A stretch of 60,699 nucleotides of DNA from Pseudidiomarina aestuarii (lineage in GTDB: Bacteria > Pseudomonadota > Gammaproteobacteria > Enterobacterales > Alteromonadaceae), in the NCBI GenBank assembly GCA_003030745.1, contig PYVG01000005.1:1-60699 (forward strand), read 5' to 3'. The notes under the pieces are model-generated. The model ran no database searches. It saw only the letters and a program-made list of their open reading frames with translations, and was not told the DNA's origin. Shown piece after piece: positions 18,134 to 28,756 of the stretch. The stretch's first letter is position 1. Every line of letters starts with the position of its first letter. Both the position numbers and the translations under genes were made by a program.

Positions 18134-18958
18134 CTAGTCAACGCTGCGAAGCAGGGCATTGATACCGACCTTTTCGCGAGTTTTTGCATCGACTTTTTTG
18201 ACGATGATGGCGGCATACAGGCTGTATTTACCATCAGCCGAGGGCAGGTTTCCGGGTACCACCACAGCACCAGCAGGCACTCGTCCGTAGCTAATGGTAC
18301 CGGTTTCACGATCGTAGATGCGCGTACTTTGCCCAATATAGACGCCCATGGAAATAACGGCACCGGTTTCGACAATCACGCCTTCAACAATTTCTGAGCG
18401 TGCGCCAATAAAGCAATTGTCTTCAATAATGGTTGGATTGGCTTGCAACGGCTCTAAGACGCCACCGATACCAACGCCACCTGACAAATGCACGTTTTTA
18501 CCGATTTGGGCACAAGAGCCAACGGTCGCCCAGGTATCGACCATCGTTCCTTCATCAACAAACGCGCCGATATTGACGTACGAAGGCATCAACACAACGT
18601 TGCGGCCAATAAAAGCACCTTTGCGCACCATAGCTGGAGGGACAACACGCATCCCTTCGGCACGGAATTGCGCATCGTCGTAGCCCGCAAATTTGCTATC
18701 CACTTTATCGAAAAAGCGCGTTTCACCGCCATTCATCAAGTGGTTATCTTGGGTACGAAACGATAGCAACACAGCTTTCTTTAACCATTGATGAACATGC
18801 CATTCACCGTCAATTTTTTCAGCAACGCGACGCTCGCCGGAGTCAATGCTTTGAATGACCTCTTCAATGTCACTGCGAAGCTGGTTGCTGACCGTTTTCG
18901 GATTAATATCGGCACGGTTTTCAAAAGCGGTTTCAATACGTTGTTGTAAGTCAGTCAT
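18134..18958 (-). CDS. dapD: 2,3,4,5-tetrahydropyridine-2,6-dicarboxylate N-succinyltransferase
   Basis: It succinylates tetrahydrodipicolinate in the lysine/diaminopimelate pathway. The 274-residue protein, the same length as the E. coli enzyme, has an N-terminal helical domain starting [15 protein letters not shown] and a left-handed beta-helix of hexapeptide repeats ([40 protein letters not shown]). The longer open frame reaching 19285 is spurious because it lies inside glnD. It follows glnD by 19 nt in a map-glnD-dapD operon. Confidence 0.96.
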   Translation of the reverse strand: MTDLQQRIETAFENRADINPKTVSNQLRSDIEEVIQSIDSGERRVAEKIDGEWHVHQWLKKAVLLSFRTQDNHLMNGGETRFFDKVDSKFAGYDDAQFRAEGMRVVPPAMVRKGAFIGRNVVLMPSYVNIGAFVDEGTMVDTWATVGSCAQIGKNVHLSGGVGIGGVLEPLQANPTIIEDNCFIGARSEIVEGVIVETGAVISMGVYIGQSTRIYDRETGTISYGRVPAGAVVVPGNLPSADGKYSLYAAIIVKKVDAKTREKVGINALLRSVD

Positions 18959-18977
18959 GACGTTTCCTTCTACTTCT

Positions 18978-21605
18978 TCAGGCGTCTTCAAGGGCAGCAA
19001 TGATTTGCTGCCGTAATTCGTTCTGCTGCTCAGCATCAAGTGCTTCGTGACGGCGGGTGGTGACAATAAATAAATCTTCGGCTTGTTCGCCGACCGTCGA
19101 AATTTTAGCGGTAAGAATGTTGAGATCCAATCGCTGCAACACGCGGGCAACGCGAGCGACCAATCCGGGGCGATCGAGCGCGACCAGTTCAAAGGCAGTG
19201 CGATGCTTGTTTTTAGTTGGCACAAACTCGATTTTGGTGGTGACGGTAAAACTGCGTAAGCGACGTGGCAGACGTCGTTGTACACTAGGTACCGGCTGTC
19301 GACTGCGCAGTACGTCGTGGAGCTGCTGTTTCAGCGATTCGATATGGCGCGCATCGGTCAATGGCTGTCCATTTTGCTGCAACACCACAAAAGTATCCAT
19401 GACATAGCCGTCTCGTGTCGCCAAAATTTGCGCGTCGTGGATAGATAGATTTTGTCCCTCCAATACCGCCGCGATAGCAGCAAAGAGGTAATCTTGTTCG
19501 TGGTGATAAACAAACAGCTCGGTAGTGCCTTGATTGCTCTCATCACCGACCAGAATCAATGGCAGTTGTTCATCGCTTTCCACTCTCGCAATGTATTGTG
19601 TATGCCACGCAATTTGCTCCGGCCGATGCCGTAAAAAGTAGTCTGCGGTAAACCGTCCCCAGAGCAATTCGATGGTGGTTGCGTCGTAGCCCGCACTCAG
19701 CAGTAAAGCCATGGCGTGCGCTTGATGCTCGTGGATGCGCTGTCGCATTTCGCGCGCTGCCGAAGGGGTATCGGTTTGTGCCGCTCGAGCAAAGTAAGCA
19801 GCGGTTGCATGGTACAAATTCTCTAGCAACGTTGCTTTCCAGTTATTCCATAAGGTGCTGTTGGTGGCTCTAATATCGGCGACGGTCAGGCAATAGAGGT
19901 AATTCAGTCGCTCCTGCGTTTGCACCGTTTCGGCAAATTCACGAACCACCTCAGGGTCATGGATGTCGCGTTTTTGTGCAGTAACTGACATAAATAAATG
20001 CTGGCGGACGAGCCAGGCGACCAATTCTGTCGCGTGCTCGGGTAAGCCATGCAACTCAGCAAAGTGACGCACATCTTGCTCACCCAACTCGCTATGGTCG
20101 CCGCCGCGGCCTTTGGCAATATCATGGAAGATGCCTGCAATGTAAAGCCATTCGGGATGGTCCATTGCAGTAACCAATTGCGAGCAAAGCGGAAAATCTT
20201 CGGCCTTGTCGGGTAACGTGTACCGATACAGATTGCGCACGAGACGGAAGGTATGCTCATCCACCGTGTAAGCATGAAATAGGTCAAATTGCATTTGTCC
20301 GACAATTTGTGCCCATTGCGGAAGGTAGTGCGCCAAAATACGATGCTCGTGCAGTAACTGAAACGCCAGACCACAGCCTTTCGGTAATGTCAGCAATTCG
20401 AGAAAGAGCTGGCGACATTGAGGTTGACTGCACAACGGTTGCTGCAACCGCTGCCGAGCGGAGCGCAGCAATCGAATAGTGTGAGCTTGAATGGTTTCAA
20501 TCGCATCATCACGAGCAATATGTAAAAACAGTTGCAAGAACGCTTCGTCACGGTCAAATACACGATCATGTCGTGCCGCGATGCAGTTGTTATACGAGAA
20601 AAAGTTCGCATCTAAATTGCGTGTTGCCGTACTTTGATCGGCGCCTAAAATGGCCTGATCAAAAAATTGCAGGAGCATGGCGTTCAATTCGCGGACTGCT
20701 GCAACCGCATTAAAGTAATCTTTCATCAGGGCTTCGACAGCCGTTTTACCGGTATTGCCATAGCCCATACGTTGTGCAACACCCACTTGAAAATCGAACA
20801 AGAGTCGATCTTCTTTCTTTCCTGCTTCCAAATGAAGAGCGAACCGAATCCGCCATAGAAAGCGCTGCTGCTCCCGCAGTTCGAGCAACTCCGCTGCGGT
20901 GATAAAACCAAACTGCACCAAGCTCTCTTCGCTTTGTGTTTGAAAGTGTCGTTTGGCAATCCAGCCTATGGTTTGGATATCCCGCAGGCCACCGGGGCTG
21001 CTTTTGATATTCGGCTCTAAATTATACGAGGTCCCATGAAACTGCTGGTGGCGTTGTTGTTGTTCGTCTTGTTTGGCCTGATAGAAAGCCCGGCTGCTCC
21101 ACGGAAACTGATGGAAGGTATCTTGTTGCAGTGCTATCGCTAATTCGGCATCACCACTAATGTAGCGTTGCTCTAATAGACTGGTTGCGACCGTAACTTC
21201 CGCTTCCGCTTGCTCGCGACAGTCGGCAAGGGTGCGTACGCTGTGTCCAACATCCAACCGTACATCCCATAAAAACTGAATAAAGGTGGCTATTTTTTCT
21301 TTGATGGCATTCGGCAAGGGGTGCTGATGAACAAAGAGTAAGTCGATGTCTGAGCCCGGGTGTAAAGTCCCTCTGCCGAAACCACCGACTGCTATTAATG
21401 CGAGGCCTTGATCGGGAAATTGGCACTGCTGCCAAAGCGTATGCAATAAACTATCAATGAACTCGCTTCGCGCCACCAGCAAGGATTCGATATCGGCAGT
21501 AATAAAAGCTTCTGCCGCCCATAGTTGTTGCGCTTCGAGCTGTTGCCGACTTTCCGCAATTGTTAGCGGTCGCTGCCACGAAGGCACGAAAGTCGAGTCC
21601 ATCAT
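18978..21605 (-). CDS. glnD: Bifunctional uridylyltransferase/uridylyl-removing enzyme
   Basis: An 875-residue nitrogen sensor that uridylylates PII at low glutamine and removes UMP at high glutamine. Domains in order: nucleotidyltransferase with [18 protein letters not shown] (about residues 73-90, active-site GSD-D), HD hydrolase domain with [20 protein letters not shown] (near residue 495), and two C-terminal ACT domains (about residues 690-870, the second containing [19 protein letters not shown]). All key residues are present. The ATG at 21605 directly follows the map stop codon; a second ATG follows it. Confidence 0.96.
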   Translation of the reverse strand: MMDSTFVPSWQRPLTIAESRQQLEAQQLWAAEAFITADIESLLVARSEFIDSLLHTLWQQCQFPDQGLALIAVGGFGRGTLHPGSDIDLLFVHQHPLPNAIKEKIATFIQFLWDVRLDVGHSVRTLADCREQAEAEVTVATSLLEQRYISGDAELAIALQQDTFHQFPWSSRAFYQAKQDEQQQRHQQFHGTSYNLEPNIKSSPGGLRDIQTIGWIAKRHFQTQSEESLVQFGFITAAELLELREQQRFLWRIRFALHLEAGKKEDRLLFDFQVGVAQRMGYGNTGKTAVEALMKDYFNAVAAVRELNAMLLQFFDQAILGADQSTATRNLDANFFSYNNCIAARHDRVFDRDEAFLQLFLHIARDDAIETIQAHTIRLLRSARQRLQQPLCSQPQCRQLFLELLTLPKGCGLAFQLLHEHRILAHYLPQWAQIVGQMQFDLFHAYTVDEHTFRLVRNLYRYTLPDKAEDFPLCSQLVTAMDHPEWLYIAGIFHDIAKGRGGDHSELGEQDVRHFAELHGLPEHATELVAWLVRQHLFMSVTAQKRDIHDPEVVREFAETVQTQERLNYLYCLTVADIRATNSTLWNNWKATLLENLYHATAAYFARAAQTDTPSAAREMRQRIHEHQAHAMALLLSAGYDATTIELLWGRFTADYFLRHRPEQIAWHTQYIARVESDEQLPLILVGDESNQGTTELFVYHHEQDYLFAAIAAVLEGQNLSIHDAQILATRDGYVMDTFVVLQQNGQPLTDARHIESLKQQLHDVLRSRQPVPSVQRRLPRRLRSFTVTTKIEFVPTKNKHRTAFELVALDRPGLVARVARVLQRLDLNILTAKISTVGEQAEDLFIVTTRRHEALDAEQQNELRQQIIAALEDA

Positions 21606-22397
21606 TTACGCATCCGAATGCCGTATGACTCGCGGCAAATCTTCTTCGTCACGCAATGTCAGTACTTCCACGCCGTCTTCAGTAATGAGCAAAGTGTGTT
21701 CCCATTGCGCGCTCAGGCTGCGGTCTTTGGTGAGTACCGTCCACCCGTCCCGCATGAGTTTCGTGTGTCGTTTACCCGCATTCACCATGGGTTCGATGGT
21801 AAAACACATACCAGCTTCTAAGATATCCCCGGTACCTGCCGTACCGTAATGCAGAATTTGTGGATCTTCGTGGAACACTGCGCCAATGCCATGGCCACAA
21901 TATTCGCGAACAATCGAATAACCGTGGCTTTCAGCATGCTGTTGAATCACTGCTGCAAAATCACCGGTTCGCACACCCGGCTTCAGCATCTTTATAGCCT
22001 GATACAGACTTTCTTGGGTCACGCGAATCAACCGCTCGGCAAGAATGCTGGGCTGACCGACCACAAACATTTTAGAGGTATCGCCATGATAGCCATCTAA
22101 CTTGACCGTCACGTCAACATTCATGATATCGCCGTTTTTCAGAGGCTTTTCATTGGGGATACCATGGCAAACCACATGGTTTAACGAGGTACAAATTGAC
22201 TTGGGGAAGCCATGATAGTTGAGCGGCGCAGGGTAGGCGCCCGCTGCAATGATGAAGTCGTGACAGATTTGGTCGAGTTCAGCGGTGGTCACGCCTGCTT
22301 GAATATGCGGTTCAATCATTTCGAGAACGCTGGCGGCGAGTTTACCTGCAGCGCGCATTTTCTCAATTTCGTCAGCTGTTTTAATAGTAATCGGCAT
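21606..22397 (-). CDS. map: Methionine aminopeptidase, type I
   Basis: It removes the N-terminal methionine from nascent proteins. 263 residues with the pita-bread fold and the metal ligands visible: NVDVTVKLDGYHGDTSKMF (two Asp), HGIGAVFHEDPQILHYG (His), CFTIEPMVN (Glu) and EHTLLITEDGVEVLT (Glu). It is the first gene of map-glnD-dapD, divergent from rpsB as in E. coli. Confidence 0.96.
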   Translation of the reverse strand: MPITIKTADEIEKMRAAGKLAASVLEMIEPHIQAGVTTAELDQICHDFIIAAGAYPAPLNYHGFPKSICTSLNHVVCHGIPNEKPLKNGDIMNVDVTVKLDGYHGDTSKMFVVGQPSILAERLIRVTQESLYQAIKMLKPGVRTGDFAAVIQQHAESHGYSIVREYCGHGIGAVFHEDPQILHYGTAGTGDILEAGMCFTIEPMVNAGKRHTKLMRDGWTVLTKDRSLSAQWEHTLLITEDGVEVLTLRDEEDLPRVIRHSDA

Positions 22398-22555
22398 GAT
22401 TTTCGCTAAAACCCTTCATGATGTCTGCGTCAATTGAACAGAGTGCTACCCGAGATTGAATAGACTCCGGTAACATTAGAAAACGATAATTAAAAAGAGC
22501 GAACATTTTAGCAGCTTGCAGGCGTTGCGAAAAGCGCAAAAACAAGCACTTCTGC

Positions 22556-22585
22556 TTGCAGTTCGATTGGTTTTCATGGTATAAA
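22556..22585 (+). promoter_or_regulatory. Probable sigma-70 promoter of rpsB-tsf
   Basis: TTGCAG (22556-22561), an 18-nt spacer and TATAAA (22580-22585) are followed by a GC-rich discriminator (GCGCCCGC). This layout is typical of stringently controlled ribosomal promoters. It would start transcription near 22592, giving a leader of about 160 nt before rpsB. Confidence 0.6.
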
Positions 22586-22591
22586 GCGCCC

Positions 22592-22752
22592 GCAATTTCG
22601 ATTGCAACATTTTGAACTTTAAAACACACACATACATCGACACATGGTTCGGGGTGCTTGGTTCAGCGTTGTAGGCTTAAAAAGTCTCACGTGAAATTGG
22701 GTCGAAGCATGGGATGTATGGAGGCATAACCCCTACATTAGGAAAAAAGATT
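22592..22752 (+). ncRNA. Probable rpsB mRNA leader (S2 autoregulatory region)
   Basis: This is the second part of the 355-nt gap between map and rpsB. The leader contains GGGATGTATGGAGG (22709-22722) followed by CATAACCCCTACA. Similar blocks occur upstream of rpsB in other gammaproteobacteria, where S2 represses rpsB-tsf through the leader. A GGGGT word near 22650 could pair with the ACCCC near 22730. The actual Shine-Dalgarno (AGGA, 22740-22743) is downstream. The identification rests on position and the recalled motif; I did not fold it. The first part of the gap (22398-22555) holds the map upstream region, with no clear signal. Confidence 0.45.
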
Positions 22753-23481
22753 ATGGCAAACGTTTCTATGCGTGACATGCTGAAGGCCGGTGTGCACTTC
22801 GGTCACCAAACCCGTTTCTGGAACCCAAAAATGAAGCCTTTCATTTTCGGTGCACGAAACAAGATCCACATCATTAACCTCGAAAAAACTGTCCCTATGT
22901 TCAACGATTCGTTGAATTTCTTGCAACACGTTGCATCGAATAAAGGCAAAGTTTTATTCGTAGGTACCAAACGCGCTGCTTCTGAATCAGTTCAAGAAGC
23001 TGCTGTGAATTGTAAGCAGTTCTACGTCAATCACCGCTGGTTAGGTGGTATGTTGACGAACTGGAAAACAGTTCGCCAGTCAATCAAGCGTTTGAAAGAA
23101 TTAGAAACTCAGAGCCAAGACGGCACCTTCGAAAAGCTGACCAAGAAAGAAGCTTTGGTCAACACTCGCGAAATGGCGAAGCTTGAGAAGAGCCTTGGTG
23201 GTATCAAGGATATGGCTGGTTTACCAGACGTATTGTTTGTTATCGACGCTGACCACGAACACATTGCGATTAAAGAAGCCAACAACCTTGGCATCCCAGT
23301 AATCGCTGTTGTCGATACCAACTCCAACCCAGACGGCGTTGACTATGTTATCCCTGGTAACGACGATGCAATTCGTGCAGTTCAGTTGTATTTGAATGCA
23401 GCTGCAAGCGCTATCAACGAAGCTCGTGGTCCAGCAATGGACAGCAAAGACGATTTCGTTGCAGCGGAAGAAACTGAGTAA
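22753..23481 (+). CDS. rpsB: 30S ribosomal protein S2
   Basis: A small-subunit ribosomal protein needed for S1 binding. 242 residues from the ATG at 22753; the N-terminus [20 protein letters not shown] and the segments [20 protein letters not shown] and [17 protein letters not shown] are diagnostic. An upstream in-frame start at 22714 falls in the leader motif and is rejected. The gene is followed after 26 nt by tsf. Confidence 0.98.
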   Translation: MANVSMRDMLKAGVHFGHQTRFWNPKMKPFIFGARNKIHIINLEKTVPMFNDSLNFLQHVASNKGKVLFVGTKRAASESVQEAAVNCKQFYVNHRWLGGMLTNWKTVRQSIKRLKELETQSQDGTFEKLTKKEALVNTREMAKLEKSLGGIKDMAGLPDVLFVIDADHEHIAIKEANNLGIPVIAVVDTNSNPDGVDYVIPGNDDAIRAVQLYLNAAASAINEARGPAMDSKDDFVAAEETE

Positions 23482-23507
23482 GTCATCGAATTATAGAGGA
23501 CAGACAC

Positions 23508-24386
23508 ATGGCAATTACAGCAGCTCTGGTTAAAGAACTGCGCGAGCGCACTGGCGCTGGCATGATGGATTGTAAAAAAGCACTGGAAGAAACTGCAGGC
23601 GATATCGACGCGGCAATCGAATTGATGCGTAAAAGCGGTCAAGCGAAAGCAGCGAAGAAAGCAGGTCGCGTAGCAGCTGAAGGTGTTATTTTAACCAAAA
23701 CCGAAGGCAACACCGGTACTTTGGTTGAATTGAACTGTGAAACGGATTTCGTTGCACGTGACGAAAACTTCTTAGCTTTTGGTGAGAAAGTCATCAATGC
23801 TGCGTTTGCAAACAAAGAAGTGGACGTTGAAAAGTTAAAAGCAACTGACTTAGGCGGTGCTACCGTCGAAGAAACGCGCGAAACTTTAGTCGCGAAAATC
23901 GGTGAGAACATGAACGTGCGTCGTGTGATGACTGTCTCCGGTGGCGACATCGTAGAAAGTTATGTCCATGGCGGTCGTATTGGTGTTTTGGTTGTATTGA
24001 CCAATGGCGACAGTGAGTTAGCAAAAGACGTTGCTATGCACGTTGCTGCCAGCGCACCACAGTTCGTGAAGCCTGAAGACGTTTCTGCGGAAGTGGTTGA
24101 TAATGAGCGTCGGATTCAGTTGGATATCGCAATGCAAAGCGGTAAGCCACAAGAAATCGCTGAGAAAATGGTTGAAGGTCGGATGCGTAAGTTCACAGGC
24201 GAGATCAGTTTGACTGGTCAAGCGTTTGTGAAAGATCCGAGCATCACTGTTGGTGATTTGCTGAAGTCGAAAGGCGCCGATGTCATCACTTTCGTTCGTT
24301 TCGAAGTCGGTGAAGGTATTGAGAAAAAAGCTGAAGATTTTGCTGCTGAAGTTCAAGCGCAAATGGCTGCAGCGAAAAAGGCTTAA
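23508..24386 (+). CDS. tsf: Elongation factor Ts
   Basis: The nucleotide exchange factor of EF-Tu. 292 residues with the UBA-like N-terminal domain ([20 protein letters not shown]), the core containing the [10 protein letters not shown] signature (about residues 80-89), and the C-terminal module. It is co-transcribed with rpsB and followed by a strong terminator. A GAGGA Shine-Dalgarno precedes the ATG. Confidence 0.98.
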   Translation: MAITAALVKELRERTGAGMMDCKKALEETAGDIDAAIELMRKSGQAKAAKKAGRVAAEGVILTKTEGNTGTLVELNCETDFVARDENFLAFGEKVINAAFANKEVDVEKLKATDLGGATVEETRETLVAKIGENMNVRRVMTVSGGDIVESYVHGGRIGVLVVLTNGDSELAKDVAMHVAASAPQFVKPEDVSAEVVDNERRIQLDIAMQSGKPQEIAEKMVEGRMRKFTGEISLTGQAFVKDPSITVGDLLKSKGADVITFVRFEVGEGIEKKAEDFAAEVQAQMAAAKKA

Positions 24387-24421
24387 TGCCCATGTCGAAA
24401 ACGTCGACATACAGTTAAAAG

Positions 24422-24458
24422 AAACCGCATCTTGCTCCGCAGGATGCGGTTTTTTTTC
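24422..24458 (+). terminator. Rho-independent terminator after tsf
   Basis: AACCGCATC (24423-24431) pairs with GATGCGGTT (24443-24451) around an 11-nt loop, followed by an uninterrupted T tract to 24457. It ends the rpsB-tsf transcript before pyrH. Confidence 0.9.
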
Positions 24459-24497
24459 AGGTAAAATATGAGTAGCTAAGGACAACGGAGAAACACA

Positions 24498-25232
24498 ATG
24501 AACGCCAGTAGCAAACCAGTTTATCGTCGCATCCTGTTAAAACTCAGTGGTGAAGCGCTGATGGGTGACGAGCCGTTTGGAATTGACGCCAAGGTGTTAG
24601 ACCGCATGGCAGAAGAAATAAAGGAACTCGTTGAACTGGGTGTGCAAGTCGGTTTGGTGATTGGCGGTGGGAATCTGTTTCGCGGTGAAGGTCTTGCAAA
24701 AGCAGGCATGAATCGGGTTGTTGGCGACCATATGGGTATGTTGGCAACAGTGATGAATGGCTTGGCTATGCGGGACGCGTTACACCGTGCTTTTGTCAAT
24801 GCTCGACTGATGTCGGCGATTGAATTGAATGGTGTTTGTGACAGTTATAATTGGGCTGATGCCATCAGTCTGTTAAAGTCTGGGCGAGTAGTGATCTTCT
24901 GTGCCGGTACGGGTAACCCGTTCTTTACGACAGATTCAGCGGCCTGTTTACGCGGTATCGAAATTGAAGCGGAGTTAGTGTTAAAAGGTACGAAGGTCGA
25001 TGGCGTGTATTCGGCGGATCCAAATCGTGACCCAGATGCACAACTCTATCATCAAATCAGTTATAATGAAGTCCTCGAAAAGCAGTTAAAGGTGATGGAT
25101 CTGGCTGCATTTACATTGGCACGCGATCACAATTTGCCGATCCGCGTGTTCAATATGAATAAAACGGGTGTATTGCGCGCCATTATCATGGGTGAGAATG
25201 AAGGCACCTTGATAACCAATAGCGCTGAGTAA
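24498..25232 (+). CDS. pyrH: UMP kinase
   Basis: It phosphorylates UMP to UDP in pyrimidine synthesis. 244 residues of the amino-acid kinase fold: [15 protein letters not shown] near the N-terminus, [10 protein letters not shown] (about residues 54-63), [19 protein letters not shown], and [18 protein letters not shown] at the phosphate and UMP sites. The order tsf-pyrH-frr is conserved. Its own promoter must lie in the 40 nt after the tsf terminator; I could not define it. Confidence 0.97.
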   Translation: MNASSKPVYRRILLKLSGEALMGDEPFGIDAKVLDRMAEEIKELVELGVQVGLVIGGGNLFRGEGLAKAGMNRVVGDHMGMLATVMNGLAMRDALHRAFVNARLMSAIELNGVCDSYNWADAISLLKSGRVVIFCAGTGNPFFTTDSAACLRGIEIEAELVLKGTKVDGVYSADPNRDPDAQLYHQISYNEVLEKQLKVMDLAAFTLARDHNLPIRVFNMNKTGVLRAIIMGENEGTLITNSAE

Positions 25233-25274
25233 ACCCAGAGCAACCAATCGAGCTCAACCGAAAAGGGAACTATT

Positions 25275-25832
25275 GTGATTAACGAAATTAAACAAGATGC
25301 AAAATCACGGATGGAAAAAAGCGTTGAGTCACTGCGTGCGCAGATGGCAAAAGTACGCACCGGACGTGCGCATCCGAGCTTGCTCGATAGCGTGATGGTC
25401 AATTACTACGGCACCGACACACCATTGCGTCAACTTGCCAATATTACCGTGGAAGATTCGCGGACTTTGGCACTGACGGTGTTTGACAAGTCGGCCAACC
25501 AAGCGGTTGAGAAAGCCATTATGACCTCTGATCTAGGATTGAATCCAGCTGCGGCTGGCAACGTGATTCGTGTGCCACTGCCCGCGTTGACCGAAGAACG
25601 TCGTCGTGACCTCGTGAAAGTGGTTCGCGCTGAGGCCGAACAAGGCCGTGTTGCGGTACGAAATATTCGTCGTGACGCAAATGCTGATTTAAAAGAACTT
25701 CAAAAAGAAAAAGAAATCTCAGAAGATGAAGAACGGCGCGCGACGGATGAAATTCAGAAATTAACCGATACCTATATTGGTAAAATTGATGAATTGTTGA
25801 GCGAAAAAGAAAAAGATCTGATGGAAGTCTAA
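25275..25832 (+). CDS. frr: Ribosome recycling factor
   Basis: It splits post-termination ribosomes together with EF-G. 185 residues, all helical plus a small beta domain: [20 protein letters not shown] (residues 15-34), [15 protein letters not shown] and [19 protein letters not shown] are family hallmarks. AAAGGGAAC provides the ribosome binding site. It is followed by a terminator-like hairpin that overlaps a putative promoter for uppS. Confidence 0.98.
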   Translation: MINEIKQDAKSRMEKSVESLRAQMAKVRTGRAHPSLLDSVMVNYYGTDTPLRQLANITVEDSRTLALTVFDKSANQAVEKAIMTSDLGLNPAAAGNVIRVPLPALTEERRRDLVKVVRAEAEQGRVAVRNIRRDANADLKELQKEKEISEDEERRATDEIQKLTDTYIGKIDELLSEKEKDLMEV

Positions 25833-25852
25833 GCCGAAAGGCGAACACTCCA

Positions 25853-25881
25853 TTGGTACTGGACGCCGTGTCAGGTATACT
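25853..25881 (+). promoter_or_regulatory. Putative uppS promoter overlapping the frr terminator
   Basis: TTGGTA (25853-25858), a 17-nt spacer and TATACT (25876-25881) form a good sigma-70 match. The -10 box lies in the loop of the terminator-like hairpin at 25863-25891, and transcription would begin near the 3' arm, ahead of the uppS ATG at 25913. Confidence 0.5.
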
Positions 25882-25895
25882 CGCACGGCGTTTTT
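25863..25895 (+). terminator. Terminator-like hairpin between frr and uppS
   Basis: ACGCCGTG (25863-25870) pairs with CACGGCGT (25884-25891) around a 13-nt loop, followed by TTTT and CAT. It would attenuate frr transcripts before the downstream lipid genes. Confidence 0.75.
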
Positions 25896-25912
25896 CATAT
25901 ACGGCAGAAGCA

Positions 25913-26686
25913 ATGAGTACAAAGGAAGTGACACAAATTCGCATGCCACGGCATGTCGCAATTATCATGGATGGTAATGGCCGTTGGGCGGAGCAGCGCG
26001 ATAAACGCCGTACTGCTGGACATAAAGCTGGAGCTGAGGCTGTCCGCAAGGCAGTCACGTTTGCACGGCAGAAAGGCATTGAAAGCCTCACGTTGTTCGC
26101 TTTTAGCAGCGAGAATTGGCGACGTCCCGAGCAAGAAGTATCCGTGCTTATGGAGCTATTTTTTAGTGTGTTACAACGTGAAGTGAAGAAGCTGCATAAA
26201 CATGATGTGAAATTCTGCATTATTGGAGACATTTCAGCGTTTTCACCACGGTTGCAAGAACGCATCAAAATAGCAGAAGAACTAACAGCCAATAATCGCT
26301 CATTGACTTTGAATATTGCAGCTAACTATGGTGGCCGTTGGGATTTGACACAAGCCGCGCAGCGTTTGGCCAAACGTTGTGAAAGTGGCGACCTGCGAGC
26401 TGCGGACATTACCGAGAATATGCTGGCTGAGCAACTGTGTTTAGCCGGACAACCGACACCGGATCTGCTGATTCGAACCGGCGGTGAGCAACGCATTAGC
26501 AATTTTTTATTGTGGCAATTAGCCTATGCAGAACTTTATTTTAGTAAAGTATTATGGCCAGATTTTGACGAACAAGAATTTGCAGTCGCGATAGCCGATT
26601 TTAGCTGTCGTGAAAGACGCTTTGGCATGACCAGCGCACAACTGCAACAGGCCATATTGGCTACCGATGTCACAACCGGGGACTAA
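25913..26686 (+). CDS. uppS: Di-trans,poly-cis-undecaprenyl-diphosphate synthase
   Basis: It makes the C55 lipid carrier for peptidoglycan and LPS from FPP and IPP. 257 residues from the ATG at 25913; the open frame extends 20 codons upstream, but that part overlaps the terminator and lacks similarity. Motifs: VAIIMDGNGRWA (catalytic Asp, about residues 15-26), FSSENWRRP, and RTGGEQRISNFLLWQ with ELYF near the C-terminus. The cdsA start overlaps its last 20 nt. Confidence 0.96.
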   Translation: MSTKEVTQIRMPRHVAIIMDGNGRWAEQRDKRRTAGHKAGAEAVRKAVTFARQKGIESLTLFAFSSENWRRPEQEVSVLMELFFSVLQREVKKLHKHDVKFCIIGDISAFSPRLQERIKIAEELTANNRSLTLNIAANYGGRWDLTQAAQRLAKRCESGDLRAADITENMLAEQLCLAGQPTPDLLIRTGGEQRISNFLLWQLAYAELYFSKVLWPDFDEQEFAVAIADFSCRERRFGMTSAQLQQAILATDVTTGD

Positions 26687-27551
26687 TTTGTTAAAACAAC
26701 GACTATTAACAGCAATTGTACTTATTCCGCTGGCTTTATATGCGGTATTCGGTCTTGAACTTGAGTGGTTTGCGGCGGCAGTATTGGTCTTGATGACGGC
26801 GGGTGCTTGGGAATGGTCGCCATTGATGGGACTCCGTCGGACACTCAGTAAAATTGCTTACACCGCCTCGGTTGCCGTATTACTCGGTGTATTGATGTAT
26901 TTGGTTCCCTTGCATCACATCTGGGTCGCCGGTGAGTTGGCGCCAGTCATGTTGTGGGTCATTGTTGCCGGCTGCGTGTGGTGGTTGATTGCCTTGGGGT
27001 TGGTTATTCAGTATCCCAATAGTCGCCGCTGGTGGTCAAAAACCCGCTCAATTGTGGGACTTTTTGGTTACTTGACCTTGATTCCCGCCTGGGCAGGGTT
27101 AGTCGCAGTACGCTCGCTAAATTATGCCGAAAATCCATTGTTTGGCGGTTTTGCGGTTCTCTTCATTTTGTTGTTGGTCTGGGCTGCAGATGTCGGCGCT
27201 TTTTTTGCGGGTGTTCGTTACGGCCGAAACAAATTGATGCCCTCGGTAAGCCCCGGCAAAACAATGGAAGGCCTATGCGGTGGAATCACCCTTGCGTTTG
27301 TGGTGATGATGGTTGTCGCACATTGGGTCAAGATACCTGCAGAGCAGTTCAGCGGTTATTACTTAACCGGTTTGTTGACCGTGATTGCATCCGTGTTTGG
27401 CGACTTAAATGAAAGTATGTTTAAACGCTGTGCTGGCGTGAAAGACTCCGGTTCTTTGTTACCCGGTCATGGTGGCATTCTCGACAGAATTGATAGCCTC
27501 ACGGCTGCGCTCCCCGTATTTACTCTGAGTTACCTGTGGTTATTGGCTTGA
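26667..27551 (+). CDS. cdsA: Phosphatidate cytidylyltransferase
   Basis: It forms CDP-diacylglycerol for phospholipid synthesis. 294 residues with about eight membrane helices and the C-terminal family signature ([20 protein letters not shown], about residues 263-282). The ATG at 26667 overlaps uppS by 20 nt. A TTG at 26688, right after the uppS stop and preceded by CGGGGAC, is an equally reasonable start giving [17 protein letters not shown] as the N-terminus. Confidence 0.94.
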   Translation: MSQPGTNLLKQRLLTAIVLIPLALYAVFGLELEWFAAAVLVLMTAGAWEWSPLMGLRRTLSKIAYTASVAVLLGVLMYLVPLHHIWVAGELAPVMLWVIVAGCVWWLIALGLVIQYPNSRRWWSKTRSIVGLFGYLTLIPAWAGLVAVRSLNYAENPLFGGFAVLFILLLVWAADVGAFFAGVRYGRNKLMPSVSPGKTMEGLCGGITLAFVVMMVVAHWVKIPAEQFSGYYLTGLLTVIASVFGDLNESMFKRCAGVKDSGSLLPGHGGILDRIDSLTAALPVFTLSYLWLLA

Positions 27552-27559
27552 GTACCGAT

Positions 27560-28756
27560 ATGTTCGAACCCCAAACGTTAACGATTCTTGGTGCTACTGG
27601 CTCCATAGGTCTAAATACGTTAGCTGTGGCAGCACAGCACCCAGAACGCTTTCAGTTGTATGCAGTAACCGCACACTCGAATGTTACGGCCATGGAACAG
27701 ATTTGTCGTCAGCACAATCCACGCATAGCCGTGATGGCCGATGCACAAGCCGCGGCGGATTTAAAAATTCGAATTGCAGACACCTCCGTAACAGTTCTGA
27801 GTGGTCAACAGGCATTGGCGGACGTGGCTGCTGCGGCCGATATGACGATGGCGGCAATTGTTGGTGCGGCTGGATTAATGCCGACTATGGCAGCCGTTAC
27901 GGCTGGAAAGCGGGTATTACTTGCGAATAAAGAAGCATTAGTGATGTCCGGTCAACTATTTATGAATGCAGTTGTCGAGCATGGTGCCATTCTGCTGCCG
28001 ATCGATAGCGAACATAATGCGATATTCCAGTGCCTCCCGGTTGCCGCGCAACTGGCGCTGGGTGAGCAGTCGTTGGCCTCAGCCGGTATTAGTAAAATTA
28101 TTCTGACAGGCTCAGGTGGCCCTTTTCGAGAGCTACCAGTAGCTGAGTTGGCGCAGCAATCGCCACAGGCAGCGTGTGCGCATCCGAATTGGAGTATGGG
28201 CCAGAAAATCTCAGTCGATTCTGCCACGATGTTGAATAAAGGCTTAGAGTATATCGAAGCGCGTTGGTTGTTTAATTGTCAGCCGGACGAATTGGACGTA
28301 TTGCTGCACCCACAAAGTATTATTCATTCGATGGTGCGCTATACGGATGGTTCAGTTCTTGCGCAAATGGGCGAACCCGATATGCGTACGCCTATCGCTT
28401 TTGGTTTGAGTTATCCAGATAGGATAGTCAGCGGCGTGAATGCCTTAGATTTTGAACAGGTTGGGGCGTTGACGTTCTGCAAACCCGATCCGGCGCGTTA
28501 CCCATGTTTACAGCTCGCTCAAGATGCTTGTTGGCAAGGACAGTGGGCTACCACCAGTTTAAATGCGGCGAATGAGATTGCAGTAGCTGCGTTTTTGAAT
28601 CATCGCATTCAATTCACAGCTATTGCTGATGTTTGTGCTGACGTGGTTGGACGAATTGAGGCGCAGGAATTGAACTCGTTTGATGCGATCTTGTCTGTAG
28701 ACCATCAAGCGCGACACTATGCCGAGGAAATCGTGGAGAAGTACGCCGTATGTTAA
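27560..28756 (+). CDS. dxr: 1-deoxy-D-xylulose-5-phosphate reductoisomerase
   Basis: The first committed step of the MEP isoprenoid pathway, converting DXP to MEP with NADPH. 398 residues from the ATG at 27560, the E. coli length; [20 protein letters not shown] aligns with the family N-terminus, whereas a GTG at 27536 would lie inside cdsA. The catalytic region has [15 protein letters not shown] (metal-binding Asp and Glu, about residues 146-160) and [20 protein letters not shown]. It overlaps rseP by 7 nt. Confidence 0.97.
   Translation: MFEPQTLTILGATGSIGLNTLAVAAQHPERFQLYAVTAHSNVTAMEQICRQHNPRIAVMADAQAAADLKIRIADTSVTVLSGQQALADVAAAADMTMAAIVGAAGLMPTMAAVTAGKRVLLANKEALVMSGQLFMNAVVEHGAILLPIDSEHNAIFQCLPVAAQLALGEQSLASAGISKIILTGSGGPFRELPVAELAQQSPQAACAHPNWSMGQKISVDSATMLNKGLEYIEARWLFNCQPDELDVLLHPQSIIHSMVRYTDGSVLAQMGEPDMRTPIAFGLSYPDRIVSGVNALDFEQVGALTFCKPDPARYPCLQLAQDACWQGQWATTSLNAANEIAVAAFLNHRIQFTAIADVCADVVGRIEAQELNSFDAILSVDHQARHYAEEIVEKYAVC

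Noticed and set aside
18959..19285. An N-terminal extension of about 109 residues on the DapD frame
   Set aside because: It lies inside glnD, has no family similarity, and the ATG at 18958 gives exactly the usual 274-residue DapD.
24018..24485. A 155-codon minus-strand open frame across the end of tsf
   Set aside because: It is a shadow of tsf and crosses the terminator; nothing supports expression.
25519..26292. A 257-codon minus-strand open frame across frr and uppS
   Set aside because: It is antisense to two clearly conserved genes and its product shows no domain or sensible composition.
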